From an uncultured Burkholderiales bacterium (GTDB lineage Bacteria; Pseudomonadota; Gammaproteobacteria; Burkholderiales; Thiobacillaceae), in the NCBI GenBank assembly GCA_937949525.1, contig CALEDT010000009.1:1-56745 (forward strand): DNA of 56,745 bases, read 5' to 3'. Positions 19,027 through 32,003 of this stretch are shown piece after piece. Each line of letters starts with the position of its first letter. The stretch's first letter is position 1. Below the pieces are notes generated by a model. It made no database searches, was not told the DNA's origin, and saw nothing but the letters and a program-made list of their open reading frames with translations. The translations under genes were made by a program, and so were the position numbers.

Positions 19027-19092
19027 GCCGGCATTCTAGCAGCCCGGCGCGCAGGCTTTAATTACGCGCCGTTTTGTCTGTAGAATGCCGGC
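19027..19092. promoter_or_regulatory. Divergent degS/petA promoter region with a 12-bp inverted repeat
   Basis: GCCGGCATTCTA (19027-19038) and TAGAATGCCGGC (19081-19092) form a perfect 12-bp inverted repeat. Each arm contains a TAGAAT -10-like hexamer, one facing degS and the other facing petABC. For petA, a weak -35 TTTAAT lies 18 bases upstream of the -10. The region could be symmetric promoters, a regulator site, or both. Confidence 0.45.
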
Positions 19093-19191
19093 TTTTGTGA
19101 ATCGCCCGAAGTCGCGAAACGGACCGTAATGTCCTCGTTCTGGCGCAGCGGCGGGTTCACACCAGGCCATCCATCTCAAGCAGGACGATTT

Positions 19192-19788
19192 ATGAGCGAA
19201 ACCAGCGTCGATACCTCGAAACGTCGCTTCCTCGTCACCCTGAGCTCGGCGGTCGGCGGCGTGGCCGCGCTCGGCGCCGCCACTCCATTCGTCATCAGCA
19301 TGACACCCAGCGCGCGTGCGCGCGCAGCCGGTGCGCCGGTGGAGGTGGATCTGTCCAAGATCGAACCCGGCATGCAGTTGGCCGAGGAATGGCGCGGCAA
19401 GCCGGTGTGGATCGTGTACCGCACCAAGGAGATGCTGGATCTGCTGGCGCGCAACGACGACAAGCTGATCGATCCCGAATCCAAGAATGCCGCGCAGCAG
19501 CCGGCCTACTGTCAGAATCCGGTGCGCTCGATCAAACCCGAGTATCTGGTGGTGGTCGGCATCTGCACGCACCTGGGTTGTTCGCCCACCTACCGCCCGG
19601 AACTGGCGCCGGCCGATCTGGGCGCGGACTGGACCGGCGGCTGGTTCTGCCCCTGCCATGGCTCCCGCTTCGACCTGGCGGCGCGCACCTACAAGGGCTC
19701 GCCCGCGCCCACCAATCTGTACATTCCGCCGCACAAATACCTCAGTGACACCCGGTTGCTGATCGGCGAGGATCAAGGCGCCGCCTGA
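19192..19788 (+). CDS. petA: Ubiquinol-cytochrome c reductase, Rieske iron-sulfur subunit
   Basis: A 198-residue Rieske subunit of the bc1 complex. A twin-arginine signal/anchor starts at KRRFLV (residues 10-15) followed by a hydrophobic helix, consistent with Tat-dependent membrane insertion. Cluster ligands are Cys125 and His127 in CTHLGC and Cys153 and His156 in CPCHGS; Cys130 and Cys155 form the usual disulfide. The ATG at 19192 follows AGGA eight bases upstream. It is the first gene of petABC and accepts electrons from quinol, passing them to cytochrome c1. Confidence 0.96.
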   Translation: MSETSVDTSKRRFLVTLSSAVGGVAALGAATPFVISMTPSARARAAGAPVEVDLSKIEPGMQLAEEWRGKPVWIVYRTKEMLDLLARNDDKLIDPESKNAAQQPAYCQNPVRSIKPEYLVVVGICTHLGCSPTYRPELAPADLGADWTGGWFCPCHGSRFDLAARTYKGSPAPTNLYIPPHKYLSDTRLLIGEDQGAA

Positions 19789-19808
19789 GCAACAGAGAGA
19801 ATCCGATC

Positions 19809-21038
19809 ATGATGAAGAAACTGCTCGACTGGGTGGACGCGCGCTTCCCGCTGACTGCGAACTACAAGGCGCATCTGTCCGAGTACTACGCGCCCAAGAA
19901 CTTCAACTTCTGGTACTTCTTCGGCTCGCTCGCGTTGCTGGTGCTGGTGATCCAGATCGTCTCCGGCATCTTCCTGACCATGCACTACAAGCCCGACGCG
20001 GACCTGGCGTTCGCCTCGGTCGAGTACATCATGCGTGACGTGGAATACGGCTGGCTGATCCGTTACATCCACTCCACCGGCGCCTCCATGTTCTTCGTGG
20101 TGGTTTACCTGCACATGTTCCGCGGCCTGATCTACGGGTCCTATCGCCAGCCGCGCGAACTGGTGTGGATTTTCGGCGTGATCATCTACCTGGTGCTGAT
20201 GGGCGAGGCGTTCATGGGCTATCTGCTGCCCTGGGGCCAGATGTCCTACTGGGGCGCGCAGGTCATCGTCAACCTGTTCGCCACCGTGCCCATCATCGGC
20301 GAAGACCTGTCGGTGTGGATCCGCGGCGACTACGTCATCGGCGACGCCACGCTCAACCGCTTCTTCGCCTTCCACGTCATCGCCCTGCCTCTGGTGCTGC
20401 TGGGGCTGGTGGTGGCGCACCTGATCGCGCTGCACGAGGTCGGCTCCAACAACCCGGACGGCGTCGAGATCAAGAAGCTCAAGGACGAGCAGGGCCGGCC
20501 GCTGGACGGCATCCCCTTCCATCCGTATTACACGGTCAAGGACATCCTCGGCGTGGTGGTATTCCTGATGGTGTTCGCCGCCATCGTGTTCTTCGCGCCG
20601 GAGATGGGTGGCTACTTCCTGGAACACAACAACTTCGTTCCCGCCGACCCGCTGAAGACCCCCGAGCACATCGCGCCGGTGTGGTACTTCACGCCCTACT
20701 ACGCCATTCTGCGCGCGGTGCCGCCCATCCTCGGCTCACAGTTCCCCGGCGTGCTGGCCATGGGCGTGGCGGTGCTGATCTTCTTCGCGCTGCCCTGGCT
20801 GGACCGCTCGCCGGTGAGGTCCATCCGCTATCGCGGCCCCAAGTTCAAGATCGCGCTGACCCTGTTCGTGATCGCCTTCATCGGCCTGGGCATCCTCGGC
20901 ATCCTGCCGGCGACGCCGCTGTATACCGTGCTGTCGCAGATCCTGTCGGTGGTCTACTTCGCGTTCTTCCTGTTGATGCCTTGGTACACCAAGAACGACA
21001 CCTACAAGCCGGTTCCGGAAAGGGTCACGACCAAATGA
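19809..21038 (+). CDS. petB: Ubiquinol-cytochrome c reductase, cytochrome b
   Basis: A 409-residue, eight-helix cytochrome b that binds two b hemes and both quinone sites. Heme-ligand His pairs lie in the second helix (RYIHSTGASMFFVVVYLHMFRG) and the fourth helix (FAFHVIALPLVLLGLVVAHLIALH). The Qo-site PEW-like sequence is present as PEHIAPVWYFTPYYAILRAVP. It is a full-length b subunit, not the split b6/IV form. The stop overlaps the petC start as ATGA. The 5' spacing from petA is 20 bases. Confidence 0.97.
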   Translation: MMKKLLDWVDARFPLTANYKAHLSEYYAPKNFNFWYFFGSLALLVLVIQIVSGIFLTMHYKPDADLAFASVEYIMRDVEYGWLIRYIHSTGASMFFVVVYLHMFRGLIYGSYRQPRELVWIFGVIIYLVLMGEAFMGYLLPWGQMSYWGAQVIVNLFATVPIIGEDLSVWIRGDYVIGDATLNRFFAFHVIALPLVLLGLVVAHLIALHEVGSNNPDGVEIKKLKDEQGRPLDGIPFHPYYTVKDILGVVVFLMVFAAIVFFAPEMGGYFLEHNNFVPADPLKTPEHIAPVWYFTPYYAILRAVPPILGSQFPGVLAMGVAVLIFFALPWLDRSPVRSIRYRGPKFKIALTLFVIAFIGLGILGILPATPLYTVLSQILSVVYFAFFLLMPWYTKNDTYKPVPERVTTK

Positions 21039-21784
21039 AAAAACTGCTGCTGCTGCTGCTGCTGGCGCTGCCCGCGCTTGCTATGACCGTCCCGGCACGC
21101 GCCGCCGGCCCGGCGGTGTCGCTGGATCGTGCGCCGATCAACCTCAAGGACGACGCCTCGCTGCAGCGTGGCGCGCGCGTGTTCGTCAACTACTGCCTCA
21201 ACTGCCACAGCGCCAACTACATGCGCTACAACCGCATGGTGGACATCGGCCTGACCGAGGAACAGATCAAGGACAACCTGCTGTTCGCCGCCGAAAAGCC
21301 GGGCGAGACCATGTACATCGCCATGCGCACCGGCGAGGCCAAGCAATGGTTCGGCGCGGCGCCGCCGGACCTGTCGGTGATCACCCGTTCCCGCGGACCG
21401 GACTGGGTCTACACCTACCTGCGCGGCTTCTACCGTGATCCCAGCCGCGCGACCGGCTGGAACAACACCGTGTTCGACAAGGTCGGCATGCCGCACGTGA
21501 TGCACGACCTGCAAGGTCACATCGAGCCGGTCTACCGCGTCGAGACCGATCTGACCGGCGCCGAACACACGGTGATCGAGCGCATGCAACTGGTCAAGCC
21601 GGGCAGCCTGACGCTGGCGGAGTACGACGCGCTGGTCGGCGACCTGGTCAACTACCTGACCTGGATGGGCGAGCCGGCGCGGGTACAGCGCATGAACATC
21701 GGCCTGGCCGTGCTGCTGTTCCTGGGCGTGTTCTACGTCATCGCCTACTATCTGAAGAAGGAATTCTGGAAGGACGTGCACTGA
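21035..21784 (+). CDS. petC: Ubiquinol-cytochrome c reductase, cytochrome c1
   Basis: A 249-residue c1 subunit. The signal peptide is MKKLLLLLLLALPALA with cleavage near residue 23. The heme c motif CLNCH is at residues 54-58, and the distal Met ligand probably lies in the KVGMPHVMHDL segment. One C-terminal membrane helix (IGLAVLLFLGVFYVIAYYL) is followed by a short basic tail. The start overlaps the petB stop by four bases. A much longer open frame upstream in the same frame is a shadow of petB. Confidence 0.96.
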   Translation: MKKLLLLLLLALPALAMTVPARAAGPAVSLDRAPINLKDDASLQRGARVFVNYCLNCHSANYMRYNRMVDIGLTEEQIKDNLLFAAEKPGETMYIAMRTGEAKQWFGAAPPDLSVITRSRGPDWVYTYLRGFYRDPSRATGWNNTVFDKVGMPHVMHDLQGHIEPVYRVETDLTGAEHTVIERMQLVKPGSLTLAEYDALVGDLVNYLTWMGEPARVQRMNIGLAVLLFLGVFYVIAYYLKKEFWKDVH

Positions 21785-21815
21785 GCCGCTGCGGCCGCTG
21801 CCTGGTATTGCCATC

Positions 21816-22415
21816 ATGATGATTCTCTACTCCGGTACTTCCTGTCCGTTCAGCCAGCGTTGCCGCATCGTGCTTTACGAGAAGGGCATGGATTTCGAAA
21901 TCCGCGACATCGACCCGCGCGAGAAGCCGGACGAGATCGCCGCGATGAACCCGTACAACCAGTTGCCCATCCTGGTCGAGCGCGATCTGACGCTGTACGA
22001 GTCCAACATCATCAACGAATACATCGACGAACGCTTCCCGCATCCGCAACTGATGCCGGCGGACCCGGTGATGCGCGGACGCGCGCGCCTGTTCCTGTTC
22101 AATTTCGAGCGCGACCTGTTCTCGCATCTGAGCGATGTGGTCAACGGTGCGCCCAAGGTGGCCGAAAAGGCGCGCGCGATCATCCGCGACAACCTGACGC
22201 AGATCGCGCCGATCTTCAACAGGCAGAAGTACATGCTGGGCGACGAGTACTCCATGCTCGACGTGGCCATCGCGCCGCTGCTGTGGCGCCTGGATCACCT
22301 CGGCATCCAGTTGCCCAAGCAGGGTACGCCCATCCTGAAATACGCCGAGCGCCTGTTTGCTCGACCGGCGTTCATCGAAGCGCTGACGCCGGTCGAGAAG
22401 GCGATGCGCAAGTAA
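21816..22415 (+). CDS. sspA: Stringent starvation protein A (GST-fold)
   Basis: A 199-residue glutathione-S-transferase-fold protein of the SspA type, an RNA polymerase-associated regulator in starvation and acid stress in E. coli. Landmarks are MILYSGTSCPFSQRCRIVL (residues 2-20), the NPYNQLPILVERDLTLYESNIINEYIDERFPHPQLMP region and the C-terminal helical domain with YMLGDEYSMLDVAIAPLLWRL. It stands 31 bases after petC, the usual petABC-sspA-sspB order. Confidence 0.95.
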   Translation: MMILYSGTSCPFSQRCRIVLYEKGMDFEIRDIDPREKPDEIAAMNPYNQLPILVERDLTLYESNIINEYIDERFPHPQLMPADPVMRGRARLFLFNFERDLFSHLSDVVNGAPKVAEKARAIIRDNLTQIAPIFNRQKYMLGDEYSMLDVAIAPLLWRLDHLGIQLPKQGTPILKYAERLFARPAFIEALTPVEKAMRK

Positions 22416-22421
22416 TACGCC

Positions 22422-22880
22422 ATGGCCGGCACCGAATCCGGGTCGCTGCCGCAACAGCCGTATTTCTTGCGGGCGATGTACGAATGGTGCGTGGATAGCG
22501 GCTATACGCCGTATCTCACGGTCAACGTCGACGCGCGCACCAGCGTACCCAAGGCGTATGTTCGGGATGGACGCATCGTCCTGAACATAGGCCCGAATGC
22601 GGTGCGCAACCTGCAGATGGACAACGACTGGGTGACTTTCTCTGCGCGCTTCGGCGGTACGCCGCATGCGATCGAGGTGCCCGTCGCCAATGTCCTCGCC
22701 ATCCACGCCAAAGAAACCGGCGAGGGTATGGCGTTCGTGACGCCGCCGACTGCGACGGACGTATCGGAGCCCGCGCAGCCCGACTTGCGGGTGATGACGA
22801 ACAATGACGAAGGCGATGATGGTGGCGCCCCCCCATCGCCGAATGGCGGCGGCAAACCACGACTACGCGTGGTCAAATGA
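22422..22880 (+). CDS. sspB: ClpXP protease specificity-enhancing factor SspB
   Basis: A 152-residue adaptor that binds ssrA-tagged proteins and delivers them to ClpXP. The structured N-terminal domain (residues 8-110) contains PYFLRAMYEWCVDSGYTPYLTVNV and the substrate-groove strand IVLNIGPNAVRNL. A flexible linker with Pro/Asp/Gly follows, and the extreme C-terminus KPRLRVVK is the short ClpX-binding tail. It starts six bases after sspA and is surely cotranscribed. Confidence 0.95.
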   Translation: MAGTESGSLPQQPYFLRAMYEWCVDSGYTPYLTVNVDARTSVPKAYVRDGRIVLNIGPNAVRNLQMDNDWVTFSARFGGTPHAIEVPVANVLAIHAKETGEGMAFVTPPTATDVSEPAQPDLRVMTNNDEGDDGGAPPSPNGGGKPRLRVVK

Positions 22881-22884
22881 AGGA

Positions 22885-22907
22885 ACATGCGCGGGTCAGG
22901 CGCATGT
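22885..22907 (+). terminator. Stem-loop after sspB, no U tract
   Basis: An 8-bp perfect stem ACATGCGC/GCGCATGT with a 7-base loop lies four bases after the sspB stop and 19 bases before the tRNA. No T run follows, so it may be an RNA-stabilising or processing hairpin between the mRNA and the tRNA rather than an intrinsic terminator. Confidence 0.4.
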
Positions 22908-22926
22908 GTGCCGCGCAAGCGACAAC

Positions 22927-23003
22927 GCCGGCATAGCTCAGTTGGTAGAGCAACCGCCTTGTAAGCGGTAGGTCGTCTGTTCGAGTCAGACTGTCGGCAC
23001 CAC
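22927..23003 (+). tRNA. tRNA-Thr (TGT anticodon)
   Basis: A complete cloverleaf. The acceptor stem GCCGGCA pairs with TGTCGGC (one G-T pair). The D arm has the standard AGCTCAGTTGGTAGAGC. The anticodon loop CTTGTAA puts TGT at 22960-22962, the T arm contains GTTCGAGTC and CCA is encoded at 23001-23003. It reads UGU for threonine ACN codons (ACA and possibly others by wobble). It follows sspB on the same strand. A weak palindrome CGACACG/CGTGTCG followed by four T (23051-23076) may end its transcript. Confidence 0.95.
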
Positions 23004-23090
23004 CACACGTGCGGTTTCCGGGGCGGGGGCCGCCGTTCACGGCTGAAGAACGACACGCGGCGTGTCGCTCGATTTTGCCTGCACCCGTGC

Positions 23091-23113
23091 AAAACCGCCG
23101 CGTTGGCGGCGGT
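23091..23113 (-). terminator. Intrinsic terminator of the transaldolase gene
   Basis: Read on the minus strand, an 8-bp perfect stem ACCGCCGC/GCGGCGGT with a CAAC loop is followed by a short T run. It begins within the tal stop codon. The U tract is short (three to four), so termination may be partial. Confidence 0.6.
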
Positions 23114-24195
23114 CAGTCGCCCACTTGTTGCAGCAGTTGATCGTAGGCTGTGGCGAACAGCCGCAAGCCCTCTTCCTGCAGGGTCTCGCCCGCCAGGTCG
23201 AGGTCGATGCCGAGGGATGCCAGGCGTTCGATGTGCGCGACCGCTTCTTCCATGCCGATTTCCAGCGTGTGCGCGGCGCGTCCGTGCGCGCGCAGCGCGT
23301 CCAGGGTCTTGTCCGGCAGCGTGTTGATGGTCTCCGGGCCGATCAGGGGCTCGACGTACAGCAGATCGCTGTAGGCCGGGTTCTTGGTGCCGGTGCTGGC
23401 CCACAGCAACCATTGTGGCCGGCCGCCGGCCGCGGCCAGTGCGGCGAAGCGTTCGTCGCGGAACATCTGCTGGTACAGACGCCAGGCCTGCTTGGCCAGG
23501 GCCATGGCGGCATTGCCGCGCAGTGCCAGAGCCTGTGGTGTGGCGATCTGTTCCAGCTGCCGATCGACCAGCGTATCGACCCGCGACAGGAACAGGCTGG
23601 CCACCGCTTTCACGCCGCCGAGGTCGGCGCCGGCCTCGCGGCGCGCGCCGAGCCCGCGCTGGTACGCCGCGAACACGCGTTCGACCTGGCGCAGCGAGAA
23701 CAGCAGTGTGACGTTGACGTTGACACCCTCGCGCGTCAGCGTCTCGAACGCGGCGACACCGGCGGGTGTACCGGGTACCTTGATCATCAGGTTGGCGCGG
23801 TCCACCAAGGCGCGCAGGCGCAGCGCCTCGCTGACGGTGCCGGCTTCGTCGTGTGCCCAGCGGGGGGCGACTTCCAGGCTGACGTAACCGTCTTCGCCGG
23901 CGCTCTCCAGGAAAGTCGGGTGCAACACGTCGCACGCTGCCTGGATGTCGGCGACCAGCAAGGACTCCAGGCGACGTTCCGGGTCCGGCTGCACCCGCTT
24001 CAGGCGCGCGAGGTCATCGGCGTAATAGGGGCTTTCGCGCAGTGCGTTGAGGAAGATGGCGGGATTGGAGGTGACGCCACTGATGCCATCCTCGCGCACG
24101 CGGCGCAACAGGATGCCTTCGCGCAACAGCGTGCGCGACAGGTTGTCCAGCCAAAGTCGCTGGCCGATCTCGGTGATTTCACGTGCGGGGTTCAT
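23113..24195 (-). CDS. tal: Transaldolase (long form)
   Basis: A 360-residue transaldolase of the longer bacterial type, which moves a dihydroxyacetone unit between sugar phosphates in the pentose phosphate pathway. The Schiff-base Lys lies in ANLMIKVPGT. Other family marks are GVTSNPAIFLNAL (residues 40-52), EGVNVNVTLLFS and QWLLWASTGTKNPAYSD. A -10-like TATAAC lies about 40 bases upstream. The neighbouring genes are ion transporters, so there is no obvious pathway operon; pgi lies 12 kb away. Confidence 0.94.
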   Translation of the reverse strand: MNPAREITEIGQRLWLDNLSRTLLREGILLRRVREDGISGVTSNPAIFLNALRESPYYADDLARLKRVQPDPERRLESLLVADIQAACDVLHPTFLESAGEDGYVSLEVAPRWAHDEAGTVSEALRLRALVDRANLMIKVPGTPAGVAAFETLTREGVNVNVTLLFSLRQVERVFAAYQRGLGARREAGADLGGVKAVASLFLSRVDTLVDRQLEQIATPQALALRGNAAMALAKQAWRLYQQMFRDERFAALAAAGGRPQWLLWASTGTKNPAYSDLLYVEPLIGPETINTLPDKTLDALRAHGRAAHTLEIGMEEAVAHIERLASLGIDLDLAGETLQEEGLRLFATAYDQLLQQVGD

Positions 24196-24312
24196 CGGTT
24201 TCCTGATACGAGGTTGGGGGTAGCTCCGTTATAGCAGGCGTATGTTGCGACGGCCCGTGACCATGCCGGCGGCGCCGTCATGTATGCATGCCCGCCCATC
24301 CGCCGCATGCGG

Positions 24313-24340
24313 CCGTGCGCGGCCGACCGGCCGCGCATGG
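24313..24340 (-). terminator. Strong GC hairpin after the Na/Pi-cotransporter-like gene, no U tract
   Basis: A near-perfect inverted repeat, TGCGCGGCCG/CGGCCGCGCA with only two bases between the arms, extends outward by three further pairs (one G-T). It lies five bases after the stop of the minus-strand gene. No T run follows, so its role in termination is uncertain; it is also a potential DNA cruciform. Confidence 0.35.
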
Positions 24341-24344
24341 TCGT

Positions 24345-25967
24345 TCAGTAGTCGCTCATGGCATGGTCTTCGCTCATGCCTTCCGGTGCCGGCCGATGCG
24401 CTTCCAGCCGGAGCAGCAGGCGGGCGGCCTTGAGCGCCTGTTCACAGGCGCGGCGGGTCAGGCTGGCGGCGCGCAGCAGCGCCTCCATGCCGTCCATGTC
24501 CAGTTCGCCGTTGGCACCGGCGCGCAGCAGCGCGGCCTTGAGTGCCTGGTAACGATCACCGAGCACGTCCAGACTGGCGTCTTCGGCCAGGGTCGGTTCG
24601 GGGCCGTGCGCGGGATCGGCGCGGCGCAGCAGGTCGCGCGCGAGCGCGAGGAAATCCTGCCACGGCGCCACCGGCATGCCGCTCACCGGCGCGCGCGCCT
24701 GCGCTTCCGCCAGTTCAGCCAAGGCGACGTAGTAGCGGGCGAGGCGCAGCAGATCGGGCAGGCGAACGGCGCTGTCCTGGGTCATCGCGGCGCGTTGCAG
24801 ACGGGTGACGAACTCGGCCATCGCGCGGTGCAGGCGCTGGACCACCAGGGCATCGCGCGCCACCTCGCGTGCCGGTGTGGCCAGCGCGTTCTCGCTCATG
24901 CGCACGCTGATGGCGCCCATGCGCCGGATCTCCTGGGTCAGCGCGGCCAGCGCCAGCGCGGGCACCGCGCTGGCGTTGTCGTCCAGATGGCGCGGGCGCG
25001 CTTCGTCCTCTTCGGCGCTGCGGAAGCGTTGCCCGAGGAAATCCGCCAGCCGGTCGGCCAGTGGCCACATCAGCAGCACGCCGAGCACGTTGAACACGCT
25101 GTGGAACAGCGCCAGTGTGGCGGCGGGCGCGGTATCCAGATGCAATGCCGCGCCCACTGCGACGATGCCGGCCACCAGCCAGGGCAGCAGCAGCAGCGCG
25201 ACCATGGCGGTGAGCAGGTTGAAGGCGACGTGGGCCATGGCTGCGCGCTTGGCGTTGGCGGTCGCACCCAGCGCCGCGAGCAGGGCCTTCACCGTGGTGC
25301 CCAGGTTGGCGCCGATCACCACGGCGGCGGCGGCGGTGAGCGGCAGCGCGCCGCTTTGCGCGGCGGTGAGCGCCACCGCCAGGGCCGCGCTGGAGGATTG
25401 CATCAGCACGGTCAGTACCATGCCGGCGGCCACGTGCGCGAGCACCGACAACACGCGGTTGTCGATGCTCGGCATGCCCATCTCGCTGCCCAGGCCGGAG
25501 AACGTGGCGCGCAGCACATCGATGCCGAAGAACAGCGTGCCGAAGCCGGCCAGCGCCATGCCGATCGGACCGCGTCGGGTGTGCTGGCCGGTGAGCTGCA
25601 ACAACATGCCGATGCCGATCAGCGGCAGCGCCAGCGCATCGATCTTGAAATCCAGGCCGGCGATCGCCACCAGCCAGCCGGTCATGGTGGTGCCGACGTT
25701 GGCGCCGAACAGCACCCAAAGCGCCTGGCCGAGGGTGAGCAGGCCGGCATTGACGAAACCGATGGTGGCGACGATCACCGCGCTGGAGGATTGCACCACC
25801 GAGGTGACCAGTGCGCCGGAGGCCAGCCCGCGCAGGCGCGTGCCGGTGGAGCGGGCGAGGATGCGTTCCAGTGCCGGGCCGGCGGCCAGTTTCAGTCCTT
25901 CAGTCATCAGCCACATGCCGAGCAGGAACAGGCCGATGCCGCCGGCGAAGCCGGTCACCAGGTTCAT
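24345..25967 (-). CDS. Na/Pi-cotransporter family protein with PhoU-like C-terminal domain
   Basis: A 540-residue NptA/YjbB-type protein. The membrane domain (about residues 1-300) contains the two internal repeats with TSVVQSSSAVIVATIGFV and the second QSSSAALAVAL motif, the QSSS signature of sodium-phosphate cotransporters. The C-terminal 220 residues are a soluble PhoU-like helical region. In E. coli YjbB exports phosphate. The start at MNLVTGFAGGIGLF was chosen because it begins the first helix. It lies 13 bases after the P-type ATPase stop, so the two genes form an operon. Ion specificity cannot be told from the sequence. Confidence 0.9.
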   Translation of the reverse strand: MNLVTGFAGGIGLFLLGMWLMTEGLKLAAGPALERILARSTGTRLRGLASGALVTSVVQSSSAVIVATIGFVNAGLLTLGQALWVLFGANVGTTMTGWLVAIAGLDFKIDALALPLIGIGMLLQLTGQHTRRGPIGMALAGFGTLFFGIDVLRATFSGLGSEMGMPSIDNRVLSVLAHVAAGMVLTVLMQSSSAALAVALTAAQSGALPLTAAAAVVIGANLGTTVKALLAALGATANAKRAAMAHVAFNLLTAMVALLLLPWLVAGIVAVGAALHLDTAPAATLALFHSVFNVLGVLLMWPLADRLADFLGQRFRSAEEDEARPRHLDDNASAVPALALAALTQEIRRMGAISVRMSENALATPAREVARDALVVQRLHRAMAEFVTRLQRAAMTQDSAVRLPDLLRLARYYVALAELAEAQARAPVSGMPVAPWQDFLALARDLLRRADPAHGPEPTLAEDASLDVLGDRYQALKAALLRAGANGELDMDGMEALLRAASLTRRACEQALKAARLLLRLEAHRPAPEGMSEDHAMSDY

Positions 25968-25980
25968 GGTCGATGCCTGC

Positions 25981-28692
<2,712 letters not shown>

Positions 28693-28730
28693 CGCGGGGC
28701 TCTTCCTCGTGTGGCGTGTCGGTTGCGGGG

Positions 28731-28736
28731 ATTGTA
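28731..28736 (-). promoter_or_regulatory. -10-like box for the P-type ATPase operon
   Basis: TACAAT on the minus strand lies 39 bases upstream of the ATPase start. No convincing -35 stands at the normal spacing. Confidence 0.3.
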
Positions 28737-28770
28737 CGTTGGTGTCGGGACAGGACTGGCCAATGGGCTC

Positions 28771-28804
28771 GCGCGACCGCCGCGAAGTTCCGTGGCGGTC
28801 GCGC
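28771..28804. promoter_or_regulatory. 11-bp inverted repeat between the divergent ATPase and Mrp operons
   Basis: GCGCGACCGCC (28771-28781) and GGCGGTCGCGC (28794-28804) form a perfect inverted repeat with a 12-base spacer. It sits 17 bases upstream of a TAGAAT -10 box (28821-28826) facing mrpA. This position would cover the -35 region, as expected for an operator. No regulator gene is adjacent. Confidence 0.4.
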
Positions 28805-28863
28805 CGCCCGGGGTATCGGTTAGAATGCCGCCCGCCCGCCTCTTCGCCGTCCGCCTCCCCCGC

Positions 28864-31673
<2,810 letters not shown>

Positions 31674-31674
<1 letters not shown>

Positions 31675-32003
31675 TGGAAGCGCTGATCGCCCTGATCATC
31701 GCCACGCTTACCGGCAGCGGCGTCTATCTGGCGCTGCGCGCGCGCACCTTCCCGGTGGTGTTGGGCCTCACCCTGCTGTCCTATGCGGTCAACCTGTTCC
31801 TGTTCGTGATGGGCCGGCTGACCGTGGGCGAGCCGCCGGTGATCGACGCCGCCGCCGCCGGCTATGCCGATCCGCTGCCGCAGGCGCTGGTGCTCACCGC
31901 CATCGTCATCGGTTTCGCCATGACCGCCTTCGTCATCGTGCTGGCGCTGAAGGCGCGTTCCGAACTGGGCAGCGACCACGTCGACGGACGGGAGGAGGCA
32001 TGA
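31674..32003 (+). CDS. mrpC: Mrp antiporter subunit C
   Basis: A 109-residue, three-helix subunit homologous to NuoK. It has LIALIIATLTGSGVYLALRARTFPVVLGLTLLSYAVNLFLFVMG with the Asn of the second helix, and ADPLPQALVLTAIVIGFAMTAFVIVLALK with the conserved loop PLPQALVLTAIVIG. It overlaps the last base of mrpA and the first bases of mrpD. Confidence 0.95.

Noticed and set aside
22927-23003. tRNA-Thr as an integration site for a mobile element
   Set aside because: No integrase, no direct repeat of the tRNA 3' end and no foreign-looking genes are seen next to it.
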